DNA from: Phycisphaerales bacterium
Lineage (GTDB): Bacteria; Planctomycetota; Phycisphaerae; Phycisphaerales; UBA1924
DNA length: 64,000 nucleotides
Assembly: GCA_020847175.1 (NCBI GenBank)
Contig: JADLCM010000034.1
Coordinates: forward strand, 82,509 to 146,508
Reading direction: 5' to 3'
This document shows positions 43,026 through 50,888 of this stretch, one piece after another. The translations under genes and the position numbers were made by a program. How positions within the stretch are numbered: position 1 is the first letter of the stretch; each line of letters begins with the position of its first letter. The notes beneath the pieces were generated by a model. It did not search any database. It saw only the letters and a list, made by a program, of their open reading frames with translations, and had not been told where the DNA came from.

Positions 43026-43723
43026 GGCTGGTCTCCGGTCATCACCGGCGCGCCAGCCTTGGTCACCCACTCATCCCACCCGTTCTTGTAGATGTGCGTC
43101 ACCGTGTAGCCCCGCTCGTAAAGCCGGTTGCGGGTGTTCTCACTCTCATCGCAATCGCCCCCCGTGCAGTAGATGACGTACCGCGCGGAGGGGTCGTAGA
43201 AGTTGATGAACTCATCGACCTTCGCGTCGGCATTGTCGAACATATCTGCCGAGAGCCGGATCGCCCCAGGGATGTGCCCGGCCTCGTACGCCGCCTGGTC
43301 GTGCCGCGCGTCGATGAACGTCACCTGCCCCGAATCGACAAACTGAAGCAGGTACTTCGTCTGGTCAAAGTCGATGAACTTGCCGAACGTGAGGACATCA
43401 AACGCGCGCGGCGACGGGGGCTGCACCGGCGCCTGATCCGTCACGCGCGGTTCGTCCGGCGTGGTTCGCTCCGGCGCGGGATTCTGCCCCTGCGTTTCGC
43501 GGGGCTCCGGCACTGCTTTGCTTCCGCGGCCGGGCTCGGGCTCTCGGATATCTCCGGCCTGGGCGGGGCCATCACCGGGAGTCTGCTGAGGAGGAAGTTC
43601 AAGCGGCTTGCCGACATCCGGCTCTGGCGCGCGCAGGGTCAAGGGTGCGTGGACCCACGAATGGACCAGCGCCCCGGTGAGCCCGAGCCCAACGATCGCC
43701 AGCGCCCGCATCGGCATCAGCAT
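43022..43723 (-). CDS. Rhodanese-domain protein, membrane-anchored
   Basis: The 233-residue protein starts with a signal-anchor (ALAIVGLGLTGALVHSWVH), has a Pro/Glu-rich linker of about 85 residues and a C-terminal rhodanese domain: TFIDARHDQAAYEAGHIPGAIRLSADMF and the active-site loop YCTGGDCDES with its Cys, then ERGYTVTHIYKNGWDEW. Rhodaneses carry sulfane sulfur as a Cys persulfide. ATG 43723 has AGGAGG nine bases upstream; other ATGs follow within 12 bases. It lies between DUF1573 and DoxX-like genes; the three genes are close enough to be one operon. Confidence 0.85.
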   Translation of the reverse strand: MLMPMRALAIVGLGLTGALVHSWVHAPLTLRAPEPDVGKPLELPPQQTPGDGPAQAGDIREPEPGRGSKAVPEPRETQGQNPAPERTTPDEPRVTDQAPVQPPSPRAFDVLTFGKFIDFDQTKYLLQFVDSGQVTFIDARHDQAAYEAGHIPGAIRLSADMFDNADAKVDEFINFYDPSARYVIYCTGGDCDESENTRNRLYERGYTVTHIYKNGWDEWVTKAGAPVMTGDQP

Positions 43724-43753
43724 GGCCCAGCGCCTCCTGCGCCGCAATGCGGC

Positions 43754-45040
43754 TTACTCATCATCCTTCTTGCCCGGCACGCGCTTCCCCGGCGTCGGCG
43801 CCAGCGAAGGCTGCTGCGCCGGACCCGCCGGGCCGGTGTCCGGGCCCTTCGCCGGCTCATGGCCGTGTCCCGCGTGGGGGTTCGCCGGCGGCAGCGGCTG
43901 CCCGGGCACCAGCCCCGGGGTCGGCGCCTGGCGCACCCGCCCCGTGACACGCAGCGGCACCCGCTCTTCATCAGGCAGGTTCGTCAGAACCATGACGTCA
44001 GTCGTCACGCCTGTCACGCCTTCGGGGAGCGCACCGGAGATGGTGAGGATGTACGAATCCTCGCGGCCCGGCTCTGCCGGCTCGGCCCTGAACTTCAGCC
44101 CGGCGAGCTGCGCCGGGTTCGGCTGGCCGTCCGGCCCGAGGAATGGGCGTTCTTCCACGCCGATGATCTGGAACGCTTTGCCGGTGCGGCTGTTCACCCT
44201 GATCTGGCGCTCGAAGGCCGCTTGCGGCTGCACGAGGCCCAGGTTCATGCGGTTGGGGATAAAGGCGACCTCACCCACGACCTCCGCCATCACCGTGATG
44301 ACCTTCTGCACGAGATCATCCGGGTTGCCGGTGCCGGAGCGGAGACTGACGGTAACCTGGCCCTGGAACTGCCCGATCGCCGCATCGCCGGAAAGCGTGA
44401 ACAGCAATGTCCCGCGCCGGACCGGGTCGTTGTCGACGGTCAGCTCCTCCATCCCGAGGTTCTCGACCGAAAGGCCCTCGCCGCGGTTCACCGTCACTTC
44501 GACGATGTCGAAGTTGGGCGCCACGCCGGTAATGTCCACCATCATGGTCTGCGTTTCGCCGCGCTGCACCTCGCCGAAGCGGGCCATCGGAGGGTCAATG
44601 TCGATCGCGGGGCGAACGTTCGCGGTGATGTTCATGTTGAACGATGGGCTGACCGGATCGTTCGAGAGCACGGTCACCGTTCTCTGCTGCACACCGCGCC
44701 GGTTGCGGGGGTCGAAGGTCACGCTGATTTCGCCGCTCTCGCCGGGGGCGTACTCGGTTTTTTCCAGCGCGGGCACGGTGCAGGAGCAGGAACCCTTGAC
44801 CTGGGAGATCACCAGCGTCGCATCGCCCGAGTTCGTGAACTTAAAGGTCGTATGGACGTTCGCCTCGTCCAGAATCTTCCCGAAGTCGTGCTCGGTGCGC
44901 TCCACCGAGAACTTCGGCCCCGCCTGCATCCCCCGCATGGGCGCACCGGCCCCTGCGGGCATCGCCACCAACCCCAGGCTCGAAATCGCGAGCCCAGCGA
45001 CCACGGCACCGACCGTCCGCTTCATCGTGTGTCGACCCAT
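43754..45040 (-). CDS. DUF1573-domain exported protein
   Basis: The 428-residue protein has a signal peptide (GAVVAGLAISSLGLVAMPAGAGA), then a DUF1573 domain (FSVERTEHDFGKILDEANVHTTFKFTNSGDATLVISQVKGSCSCTVP) with the typical CSC. Two more Ig-like or ASH-like segments follow (DIDPPMARFGEVQRGETQTMMVDITG; IPNRMNLGLVQPQAAFERQIRVNSRTG) and a Pro/Gly/His-rich tail with KKDDE at the end. Such proteins are thought to be periplasmic or surface-bound. GAGGGGAG seven bases before ATG 45040 fixes the start. It is first in the operon with rhodanese and DoxX-like genes. Confidence 0.82.
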   Translation of the reverse strand: MGRHTMKRTVGAVVAGLAISSLGLVAMPAGAGAPMRGMQAGPKFSVERTEHDFGKILDEANVHTTFKFTNSGDATLVISQVKGSCSCTVPALEKTEYAPGESGEISVTFDPRNRRGVQQRTVTVLSNDPVSPSFNMNITANVRPAIDIDPPMARFGEVQRGETQTMMVDITGVAPNFDIVEVTVNRGEGLSVENLGMEELTVDNDPVRRGTLLFTLSGDAAIGQFQGQVTVSLRSGTGNPDDLVQKVITVMAEVVGEVAFIPNRMNLGLVQPQAAFERQIRVNSRTGKAFQIIGVEERPFLGPDGQPNPAQLAGLKFRAEPAEPGREDSYILTISGALPEGVTGVTTDVMVLTNLPDEERVPLRVTGRVRQAPTPGLVPGQPLPPANPHAGHGHEPAKGPDTGPAGPAQQPSLAPTPGKRVPGKKDDE

Positions 45041-45387
45041 TGCGCAACTCCCCTCGTCGCACCTTCGCGGCGAATGCCAAGCCAAGGAACCAAACCGCAA
45101 CCGATCAGTTCGGCGCGAATCAGACCGCCGCCCTGCCATCGGCATGACGACGAAGGCGTCGCGACGCCTTCTCGAAGTGTACCGGAGAAAGCCGGGGAGG
45201 GCGCACGAACCACGGGCCAAGTTTCACACCGCCATTTCGGATTCAGCACTCCGATTCGGCATCTGTTTGCATGTGCTTGCGTTCCAGAATGCGTCCATGC
45301 GCGAACCCTTCGAGGATTCGCTACGCTCCGGCCCCTCCCACGCCGTCGATCCGGCGCGCCCGGGAAGGTCCGAGAACTGGAGGCTGC

Positions 45388-45987
45388 ATGGCGTTCAAGG
45401 CCCGTCCCGGCGAGCGGTACACGATCCGACGCAAGATTCTGAAGGTCTTCGGTGCCGCATTCCACGTCTACGACGCCGATGGCCAGGTTCTTGCCTACTG
45501 CAAGCAGAAGGCCTTCAAACTGCGCGAGGACATCCGTCTCTACACCAGCGAAGCGCTCACCGACGAGCTTCTGACCATGAAGGCGCGAAGCATCATCGAC
45601 TTCGGCGTCACCTTCGATGTCACGCTCCCCACCGGCGAGGTGCTGCTCTCCTTCCGGCGCAAGGGGCTCAAGTCAGCCTTCCTTCGCGATGAATGGAAGG
45701 TCTTTGATGAGACCGGCGCCCAGATCGGCGTCCTTCGCGAGCGAGGCGGGGTGCTCTCTTTCCTCCGCAAATGGAACGACTACATGGCCCTCCTCTCGCC
45801 GCAGAAACTTGATCTGATTCTCACCGACGGCACCGTCATCGCCACGTACCGGCAGCACTTCAACTGGTTCGTCTACCGGCTCGGCGTGAGCATTCTGAAG
45901 GAGGACGAGCGGATCGACGACCTCGCCGTCCTGGCCGGGGGCGCGCTGATCGCCGCGATCGAAGGTCGCCAGGGCAACAACATGTGA
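45388..45987 (+). CDS. LURP-one/scramblase-like (Tubby-fold) protein
   Basis: The 199-residue protein shows the small repeated beta hairpins of the LURP-one-related and phospholipid-scramblase families: RRKILKVFGAAFHVYDADGQVLAYCKQKAFKLREDIRLYTSE, IIDFGVTFDVTLPTGEVLLSFRRKGLKSAFLRDEWKVFDETGAQIG and a final hydrophobic helix DDLAVLAGGALIAAIE. Bacterial members are of unknown function and may bind lipids. GGAGG precedes the ATG at 45388. It is alone between the divergent DUF1573 operon and the superoxide dismutase gene. Confidence 0.75.
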   Translation: MAFKARPGERYTIRRKILKVFGAAFHVYDADGQVLAYCKQKAFKLREDIRLYTSEALTDELLTMKARSIIDFGVTFDVTLPTGEVLLSFRRKGLKSAFLRDEWKVFDETGAQIGVLRERGGVLSFLRKWNDYMALLSPQKLDLILTDGTVIATYRQHFNWFVYRLGVSILKEDERIDDLAVLAGGALIAAIEGRQGNNM

Positions 45988-46138
45988 GGCCCCGCGGAGC
46001 GCGTACCTGGTTGTGACGACGCCCCCTCCGCGCGGCGCATATGTTCAACGCAGGAACGGCAATGCGCGGGCGCGCGACGCACAGCCGGGCGCGCCCGCGG
46101 CGCCACGCCAACCCTGCGGAACCGGAAGGAGGACAACC

Positions 46139-46861
46139 ATGAGCATCGAAGTGGATCGACGTGCGGCTCTCGTTTCTCTCGGCGCCCTCGGGCTGGGCAT
46201 CGCCGGCGCGACGGCCGCGCCCTCACGTTCCCTTCCCGGCTTTGATCCAACGATCGGCGAGTTCACGCTGGGCCCATTGCCCTACGCCCCCGAGGCGCTG
46301 GAGCCCTACCTCGACGCCGAAACGATGCGCATCCACCACGACAAGCATCACGCGGGATACGTCGCCGGCCTCAACAAGGCGCTCGCGGAACTCGCCAAGG
46401 CCCGCGATGCGGGTGACTTCGCCCTTGTGAAGCACTGGTCACGCGAACTCACGTTTCACGGCGCCGGGCATCTCAACCACACCTTGTTCTGGCACTGCAT
46501 GGCCCCGGCGGGACACGGCGGAGGCGGTTTGCCCAGCGGCGCCCTCGCCAAGGCCATTGACGCTCAGTTCGGCTCCTTCGACAAGTTCGCCGCGAACTTC
46601 AAGGCCGCGGCCGGCGCTGTGGAAGGCGGCGGCTGGGCCCAACTTGTGCTCGAACCCGCCTCGAAGCGGCTGTTCATCATCCAGATGGAGAAACAGCAGG
46701 ACATGTTCCTGCCCGGCGCCCTCCCCCTGCTCGGCGTCGACGTGTGGGAGCACGCCTACTACCTGCGCTACCAGAACCGGCGCGCCGACTACGTCAGCGC
46801 CTTTATGAACGTCATTCACTGGGCGCAGGTCGGCGCGTGGTATGACGAGGCCGTGGGCTGA
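46139..46861 (+). CDS. Superoxide dismutase (Fe/Mn type), exported
   Basis: The 240-residue enzyme has FTLGPLPYAPEALEPYLDAETMRIHHDKHHAGYVAGLNKAL with the metal His, ELTFHGAGHLNHTLFWHCMAP with the second His, and LLGVDVWEHAYYLRYQNRRADYVSAFMNVIHW with the Asp and third His. An N-terminal extension with twin-Arg (VDRRAALVSLGALGLGIAGATAA) suggests Tat export, so it would protect the periplasm or cell surface. GGAAGGAGG precedes the ATG. Metal preference cannot be read with confidence; GG(W) after the second motif is compatible with either. It is convergent with pgpA. Confidence 0.92.
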   Translation: MSIEVDRRAALVSLGALGLGIAGATAAPSRSLPGFDPTIGEFTLGPLPYAPEALEPYLDAETMRIHHDKHHAGYVAGLNKALAELAKARDAGDFALVKHWSRELTFHGAGHLNHTLFWHCMAPAGHGGGGLPSGALAKAIDAQFGSFDKFAANFKAAAGAVEGGGWAQLVLEPASKRLFIIQMEKQQDMFLPGALPLLGVDVWEHAYYLRYQNRRADYVSAFMNVIHWAQVGAWYDEAVG

Positions 46862-46870
46862 CGCCTTGGG

Positions 46871-47395
46871 CTATGCGGTGGCCATCCATGCGGCCCACAG
46901 CATCCCTGCCGCGTACACCCCCGCGACGAGGTCATCGAGCAGCACGCCCCATCCGCCGGGAACGCGCTGTATCGCCCCGGCGGGCCAAGGCTTGACGATG
47001 TCGATGAGCCGAAACGCGAGAAAGGCGCCGACGATCCACGGCACGCTCGGCCACACCGCGGAATCCGCGCTGACAGGCAGCACCAGAAGCGGCAGGCACA
47101 TGCCCGCGGTTTCGTCGGCGCAGATCGAACCGGGGTCTTTCCGCCCCAGCGACTTCTCGAACGCGTCCGTCTGCACGACGCAGGCGAGCGAGAACACGCA
47201 CAGCACGGCCGCGAGTGTGCCGAGATAGGCCCACGAGCCGGTCCCGGCGCCCATGGCGATCAACGCGAGGGCGAGGCCGCACGGCGGAAGCGATCCCCAC
47301 GATCCTGGCGCGGGGCGCAGACGCCCAAGCCCAAATGTCGTCAGCCACAGGCTCGGCGGATTCGGAATCGGCGGAACAATCACGACCTGCTTCAT
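46871..47395 (-). CDS. pgpA: Phosphatidylglycerophosphatase A
   Basis: This inner-membrane phosphatase makes phosphatidylglycerol from its phosphate. The 174-residue protein has LTTFGLGRLRPAPGSWGSLPP, KDPGSICADETAGM with the acidic metal ligands, and FRLIDIVKPWPAGAIQRVPGGWGVLLDDLVAGVYA, all typical of PgpA. Hydrophobic helices alternate with these. It belongs functionally with pgsA at 41797-42456 but is on the opposite strand and not in its operon. Confidence 0.92.
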   Translation of the reverse strand: MKQVVIVPPIPNPPSLWLTTFGLGRLRPAPGSWGSLPPCGLALALIAMGAGTGSWAYLGTLAAVLCVFSLACVVQTDAFEKSLGRKDPGSICADETAGMCLPLLVLPVSADSAVWPSVPWIVGAFLAFRLIDIVKPWPAGAIQRVPGGWGVLLDDLVAGVYAAGMLWAAWMATA

Positions 47396-47441
47396 CGGGG
47401 GCGAACCTCCGGCACCGGTGTTGGCTTGGGCCCGGCGCGCA

Positions 47442-47478
47442 GCGCAGGCCCGGGGTCGCGATCATCCCGGGCCTGCGC
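47442..47478 (-). terminator. Strong hairpin downstream of hsp20
   Basis: A perfect 13-bp stem GCGCAGGCCCGGG (47442-47454) and CCCGGGCCTGCGC (47466-47478) with an 11-nt loop lies between hsp20 and pgpA, both on the minus strand. It probably ends the hsp20 transcript although no T-run follows. Confidence 0.65.
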
Positions 47479-47534
47479 AGATTGTGCAAGTTGAACCGGA
47501 TCACCGGCGCACCGGGCCCCGGCGCCCCCGTGCG

Positions 47535-47969
47535 TCAGCGGATCTGCACCCGGCGGGGCGTCTCCGGACGCACGCGTGCGACACGCACCGTCAGCACGCC
47601 GTCCCTGAGCTCCGCCTCCGCCTCGGCCTTGGGATCGATTCCCGGCAGCACCACCTGCCGCGTGAGCGAACCGACTCGGCGCTCGCGCCGGTAGTAGCGC
47701 TCCTGGCTCTGCTCCTTGACCTCCTGGTGCTCGGCGACGATCGACAGTTCCCCGTCGTGCAGTTCCACCTGCACTTCGTCCTTGGTGAAGCCGGGCACGC
47801 TCGCCCGCACGATCACGTGGGCGTCGTCCTCGGAGACATCGAGCGCGAGCGCTCCCGGCGACACGCCCGGCGCGATCGCGACCGCCGGCGTCTCCCCGAA
47901 GAAGTTCTCGAACAGCCGATCAAGCACATGGGCCGCGCTCGCGGGGCGGCAGCAGGACATTGCGTTCAT
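47535..47969 (-). CDS. hsp20: Small heat shock protein, Hsp20/alpha-crystallin family
   Basis: This ATP-independent holdase binds unfolding proteins in the cytosol. The 144-residue protein has the alpha-crystallin domain at about 38-130: LALDVSEDDAHVIVRASVPGFTKDEVQVELHDGELSIVAEHQ, ERYYRRERRVGSLTRQVVLPGIDPKAEAEAELRDGVLTVRV, with the AELRDGVLTV form of the A-x-x-x-n-G-v-L motif. The N-terminus has FENFFGE. GAAAGGAGC precedes ATG 47969. A sigma-54 promoter lies about 55 bases upstream. Confidence 0.92.
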   Translation of the reverse strand: MNAMSCCRPASAAHVLDRLFENFFGETPAVAIAPGVSPGALALDVSEDDAHVIVRASVPGFTKDEVQVELHDGELSIVAEHQEVKEQSQERYYRRERRVGSLTRQVVLPGIDPKAEAEAELRDGVLTVRVARVRPETPRRVQIR

Positions 47970-48020
47970 GGGTTGCTCCTTTCGTGCCCGCGAGCGTTTC
48001 TCGCGGCGACGTACCGACGG

Positions 48021-48037
48021 TTGCAAGCCGCGTGCCA
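48021..48037 (-). promoter_or_regulatory. Sigma-54 promoter of hsp20
   Basis: On the minus strand the sequence TGGCACG-CGGC-TTGCAA (48037 down to 48021) matches the sigma-54 consensus TGGCACG-N4-TTGCA without a mismatch. The -24 GG is at 48036-48035 and the -12 GC at 48024-48023, giving a start near 48011 and a leader of about 40 bases before the hsp20 ATG. Confidence 0.8.
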
Positions 48038-48396
48038 CTCGGTCGGCGCGCCTTCGCGCTCGGGTCCCGGGCCATCGGACCTGTTCGCGGACGCTCGCAC
48101 GGTGCCGAAACGTGCCGCGGCGGGGTGCCGGCGTGCCAGTGTGACAGCCCGCACGTCCGAGAAGCCCCGGACCCTGGCCCGCGCGCGGGTTCCCGGGCGG
48201 GTTGCGTCCGGGAGCGCGCCGCAAAAAGCCGCGCAGATGCGACCGACGGCCCCAAAGTCGCGCTTCGGAACGGACGACAAACCCCGTGCAGTCCGCCGCT
48301 TCCACACATTCCGGCAAGCCAGGCTCGCGAGGGCGGGCCGCCGGAGAGGAGGGGAGCGGAGAGGCCAAAGACAAGGCCAGAACGAGGAAGCACCCC
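48038..48396. other. Intergenic region between hsp20 and the secretin gene
   Basis: Besides the sigma-54 site, nothing firm is seen in these 360 bases. They should hold the upstream activator sites of hsp20 and the promoter of the secretin gene. Confidence 0.4.
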
Positions 48397-50763
48397 ATGA
48401 CCACAGCCAAGACCGGTCGAACCACGTCGAATCTGCTCCGCGGGGTTCCCACCTCGCTGCTGGCCCTGGTCGCAGGGTCCGCGGTGAGCACGGGCCAGAA
48501 CGCGGTCTTCCGCGGCGGCAACCCGGAGACCCTCAACCGTCCCGCCCCCACGATGCCCACCGACCAGCCCGGCGAGGTCACGCCCTTCACGCCCCAGCGC
48601 ATTGCGCCCCCGAGCGCCGAAGATGTCGAGCGTCTCAAGGACGATGTCAAGGTGGACTCCAACGAGCTCGTCGAGCTGCACGTTCGCGAGGAAGACCTCC
48701 AGACCGTGCTCCAGATGCTCTCGATCCAGGGCGAACGCAGCGTGGTCGCCACGCAGAACGTCGCCGGCACCGTCACCGCCGATCTTTACGGAGTGACCTT
48801 CCGCGAGGCCCTCGACGCCATCCTCATCTACAACGGCTTCGGATACATCGAGCAGGGCGGCGTGATCTACGTCATGCCCCTTGCCCAGATCGAGGAGGAG
48901 CAGGCCCGCGCCCGCAAGCGCGAGACCGTCGTCCTCAAGCTGAACTACCTCAACGCCGTGGACGCCGCCCAGTTCGCACAGCCCCTGCTCTCCGAGGGGG
49001 GCACGATCACCACCAACGGCCAGACCGCCGACTTCAGCGTGCCCGACAACGCCCCCGTGGGCGCCGACAGCTACGCCCTCGGGGCCATGCTCGTGGTGAA
49101 CGACTACGCCGAGCATATCGAAGAAGTGCGCGCCCTGCTCACCCAGCTCGACTCGCGCCCCGAGAGCGTGCTGGTCGAGTGCACCATCCTGCAGAACTCC
49201 ATCAATGAGGCCAACGCCTGGGGCGTGGACTTCTCGATCATCGACGATGTCGACTTCGCCGACTTCACGCCCCTCGGCGGTCCGCTCCGCGTCATTGACG
49301 GGCTCATCTCCGGCGGCGGCAGCAGCGGCTCGGACGACGATGACGACGATGACTCCGGCGGCTCGGGCGCGCTCCCCGACGACAACGCCGGCGGCGGCGC
49401 GCAGAGCACCGTGGGCGGCACCGGCGGGCGGGGCGGCTTCAAGGCCGGCATCGTCTCCAACAACGTCTCGGCCTTCATCCGCCTGCTCGACGAAGTCGGC
49501 GACACCACCATCATCTCCAATCCCAAGATCCTCACCCTCAACCGCCAGCCCGCACGCGTCCAGGTCGGTCGCCGGGTCGGCTACCTCAGCACCACGACCA
49601 CCGACACGAGCACCAGCCAGACCGTCGAGTTCCTCGACACCGGCACCCAGCTCTTCGTCCGTCCCTTCTGCTCCAACGACGGCTACATCCGCCTCGAGCT
49701 CCGCCCCGAGGTCAGCCAGCCCATCATCCGCACCGTCTCCGACTCCACCGGTGCGCCCGTCACGATCCCGGACGAGGACACAAGCCACATCGTCACCAAC
49801 GTCGTGATCCGCGACGGACAGACCGTCGTGCTCGGCGGCCTCTTCACCGAGCGCACCACCGCTGCCCGCCGCCAGATCCCCTTCTTCGGTGACATGCCGT
49901 TCGTCGGCCCCGCCTTCCGCGGCAAGGACGACTCGATCGATCGCGCCGAGATCGTCTTCGTCGTCACCCCCCAGCGCCTCAGCGACCAGGTGCTCACGCA
50001 GCAGGGCGCCAAGGCCATGGAGTACGCCGAGGACATCCGGGCCGGCGCCCGCGAGGGGCTCCTCCCCTGGAGCCGCGAGAAGCGCTCCGGCCAGCTCCTC
50101 GTCGAGGCCGAGCGCCTGGCGGCACACGGCGACACCGCCGGCGCGCTCAACCGCGTCCAGCGTTCGCTCGCCCTCAAGCCCAATGCCGCGGATGCCATCC
50201 GCCTCCGGGAGCGCCTCGTCGGCTCCCCGGCGATCTGGCCCTCGCGCTCGGTTCTGGGCGATGTCATCAACGATGAGGTCGCACGGCGCGCGGAACTCCT
50301 CGCGCAGCTCCTCGGTGTCGATGGCGCCTCCCAGACCGCTTCGCTCCCCGGCTCATCCACGAGCACCCCGGCTTCGACCGACGGCACTTCGTCGAGCGAC
50401 TCCGGTCTCACCAGCGGCTCCGCTCTCTCCGGCACCGAGCTCTCCGGCGTGCCTGAGTCCTCGTCATCCATCAATGACGCGCCCGCCTACGAAGACCCCG
50501 TGTTCAACTCCACCGGCTCGCCCTCCTTCGACGACCCGAGTTCGCACGAATCCTCCGAGTCACCGTTCGTGACCGACCCGGCGCTCCTCGGCGATGAGCC
50601 CTACGAGTCCAGCGCGTTGCCCACGACCTGGGGCCCCGTCGGTCCCACCATCTTCGCCTCGCCCAACCCCTGGACGCCCTGGAGCCTGACCAACACCATC
50701 AGCAACACGTTCGGCGGGCTCTGGAACGGTGCATTGACCGCTGCGGCCAACCACCAGCCGTAA
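48397..50763 (+). CDS. Secretin (PilQ/GspD family) outer-membrane protein
   Basis: The 788-residue protein forms an outer-membrane ring for type II secretion or type IV pili. It has a signal-like N-terminus, a STN/N0-like part (VELHVREEDLQTVLQMLSIQGERSVVATQNVAGTVTADLYGVTFREALDAIL), an N-domain (VVLKLNYLNAVDAAQF) and the secretin domain (FIRLLDEVGDTTIISNPKILTLNRQPARVQVGRRVGY; SHIVTNVVIRDGQTVVLGGLFTERTT; IPFFGDMPFVGPAFRGKD). Within the C-domain is an Asp/Gly-rich loop SGSDDDDDDDSGG. The last 150 residues are Ser/Thr/Pro-rich and low in complexity. ATG 48397 has GAGGAAG upstream. No other pilus or secretion genes are adjacent; a prepilin-like gene is 11 kb away. Confidence 0.9.
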   Translation: MTTAKTGRTTSNLLRGVPTSLLALVAGSAVSTGQNAVFRGGNPETLNRPAPTMPTDQPGEVTPFTPQRIAPPSAEDVERLKDDVKVDSNELVELHVREEDLQTVLQMLSIQGERSVVATQNVAGTVTADLYGVTFREALDAILIYNGFGYIEQGGVIYVMPLAQIEEEQARARKRETVVLKLNYLNAVDAAQFAQPLLSEGGTITTNGQTADFSVPDNAPVGADSYALGAMLVVNDYAEHIEEVRALLTQLDSRPESVLVECTILQNSINEANAWGVDFSIIDDVDFADFTPLGGPLRVIDGLISGGGSSGSDDDDDDDSGGSGALPDDNAGGGAQSTVGGTGGRGGFKAGIVSNNVSAFIRLLDEVGDTTIISNPKILTLNRQPARVQVGRRVGYLSTTTTDTSTSQTVEFLDTGTQLFVRPFCSNDGYIRLELRPEVSQPIIRTVSDSTGAPVTIPDEDTSHIVTNVVIRDGQTVVLGGLFTERTTAARRQIPFFGDMPFVGPAFRGKDDSIDRAEIVFVVTPQRLSDQVLTQQGAKAMEYAEDIRAGAREGLLPWSREKRSGQLLVEAERLAAHGDTAGALNRVQRSLALKPNAADAIRLRERLVGSPAIWPSRSVLGDVINDEVARRAELLAQLLGVDGASQTASLPGSSTSTPASTDGTSSSDSGLTSGSALSGTELSGVPESSSSINDAPAYEDPVFNSTGSPSFDDPSSHESSESPFVTDPALLGDEPYESSALPTTWGPVGPTIFASPNPWTPWSLTNTISNTFGGLWNGALTAAANHQP

Positions 50764-50792
50764 CGCCCGCCGCTGACTTTCAGCCTACCCAC

Positions 50793-50822
50793 GCGGCTCG
50801 CCCTTCGGGGCGGGCCGCTTTT
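50793..50822 (+). terminator. Rho-independent terminator of the secretin gene
   Basis: GCGGCTCGCCC (50793-50803), loop TTCG, GGGCGGGCCGC (50808-50818), then TTTT. The 11-bp stem has one G-T pair and a UUCG tetraloop. Confidence 0.9.
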
Positions 50823-50888
50823 CCTTGGCGACGGACGAAGCCCGACAGTCGCCCCGACGCGCGCCCCGCCCGGCCGTATCCTTCTCCC

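Noticed and set aside
47920..50127. 735-residue minus-strand open frame over the secretin gene
   Set aside because: Antisense shadow; the plus frame has clear secretin motifs, a ribosome site and a terminator.
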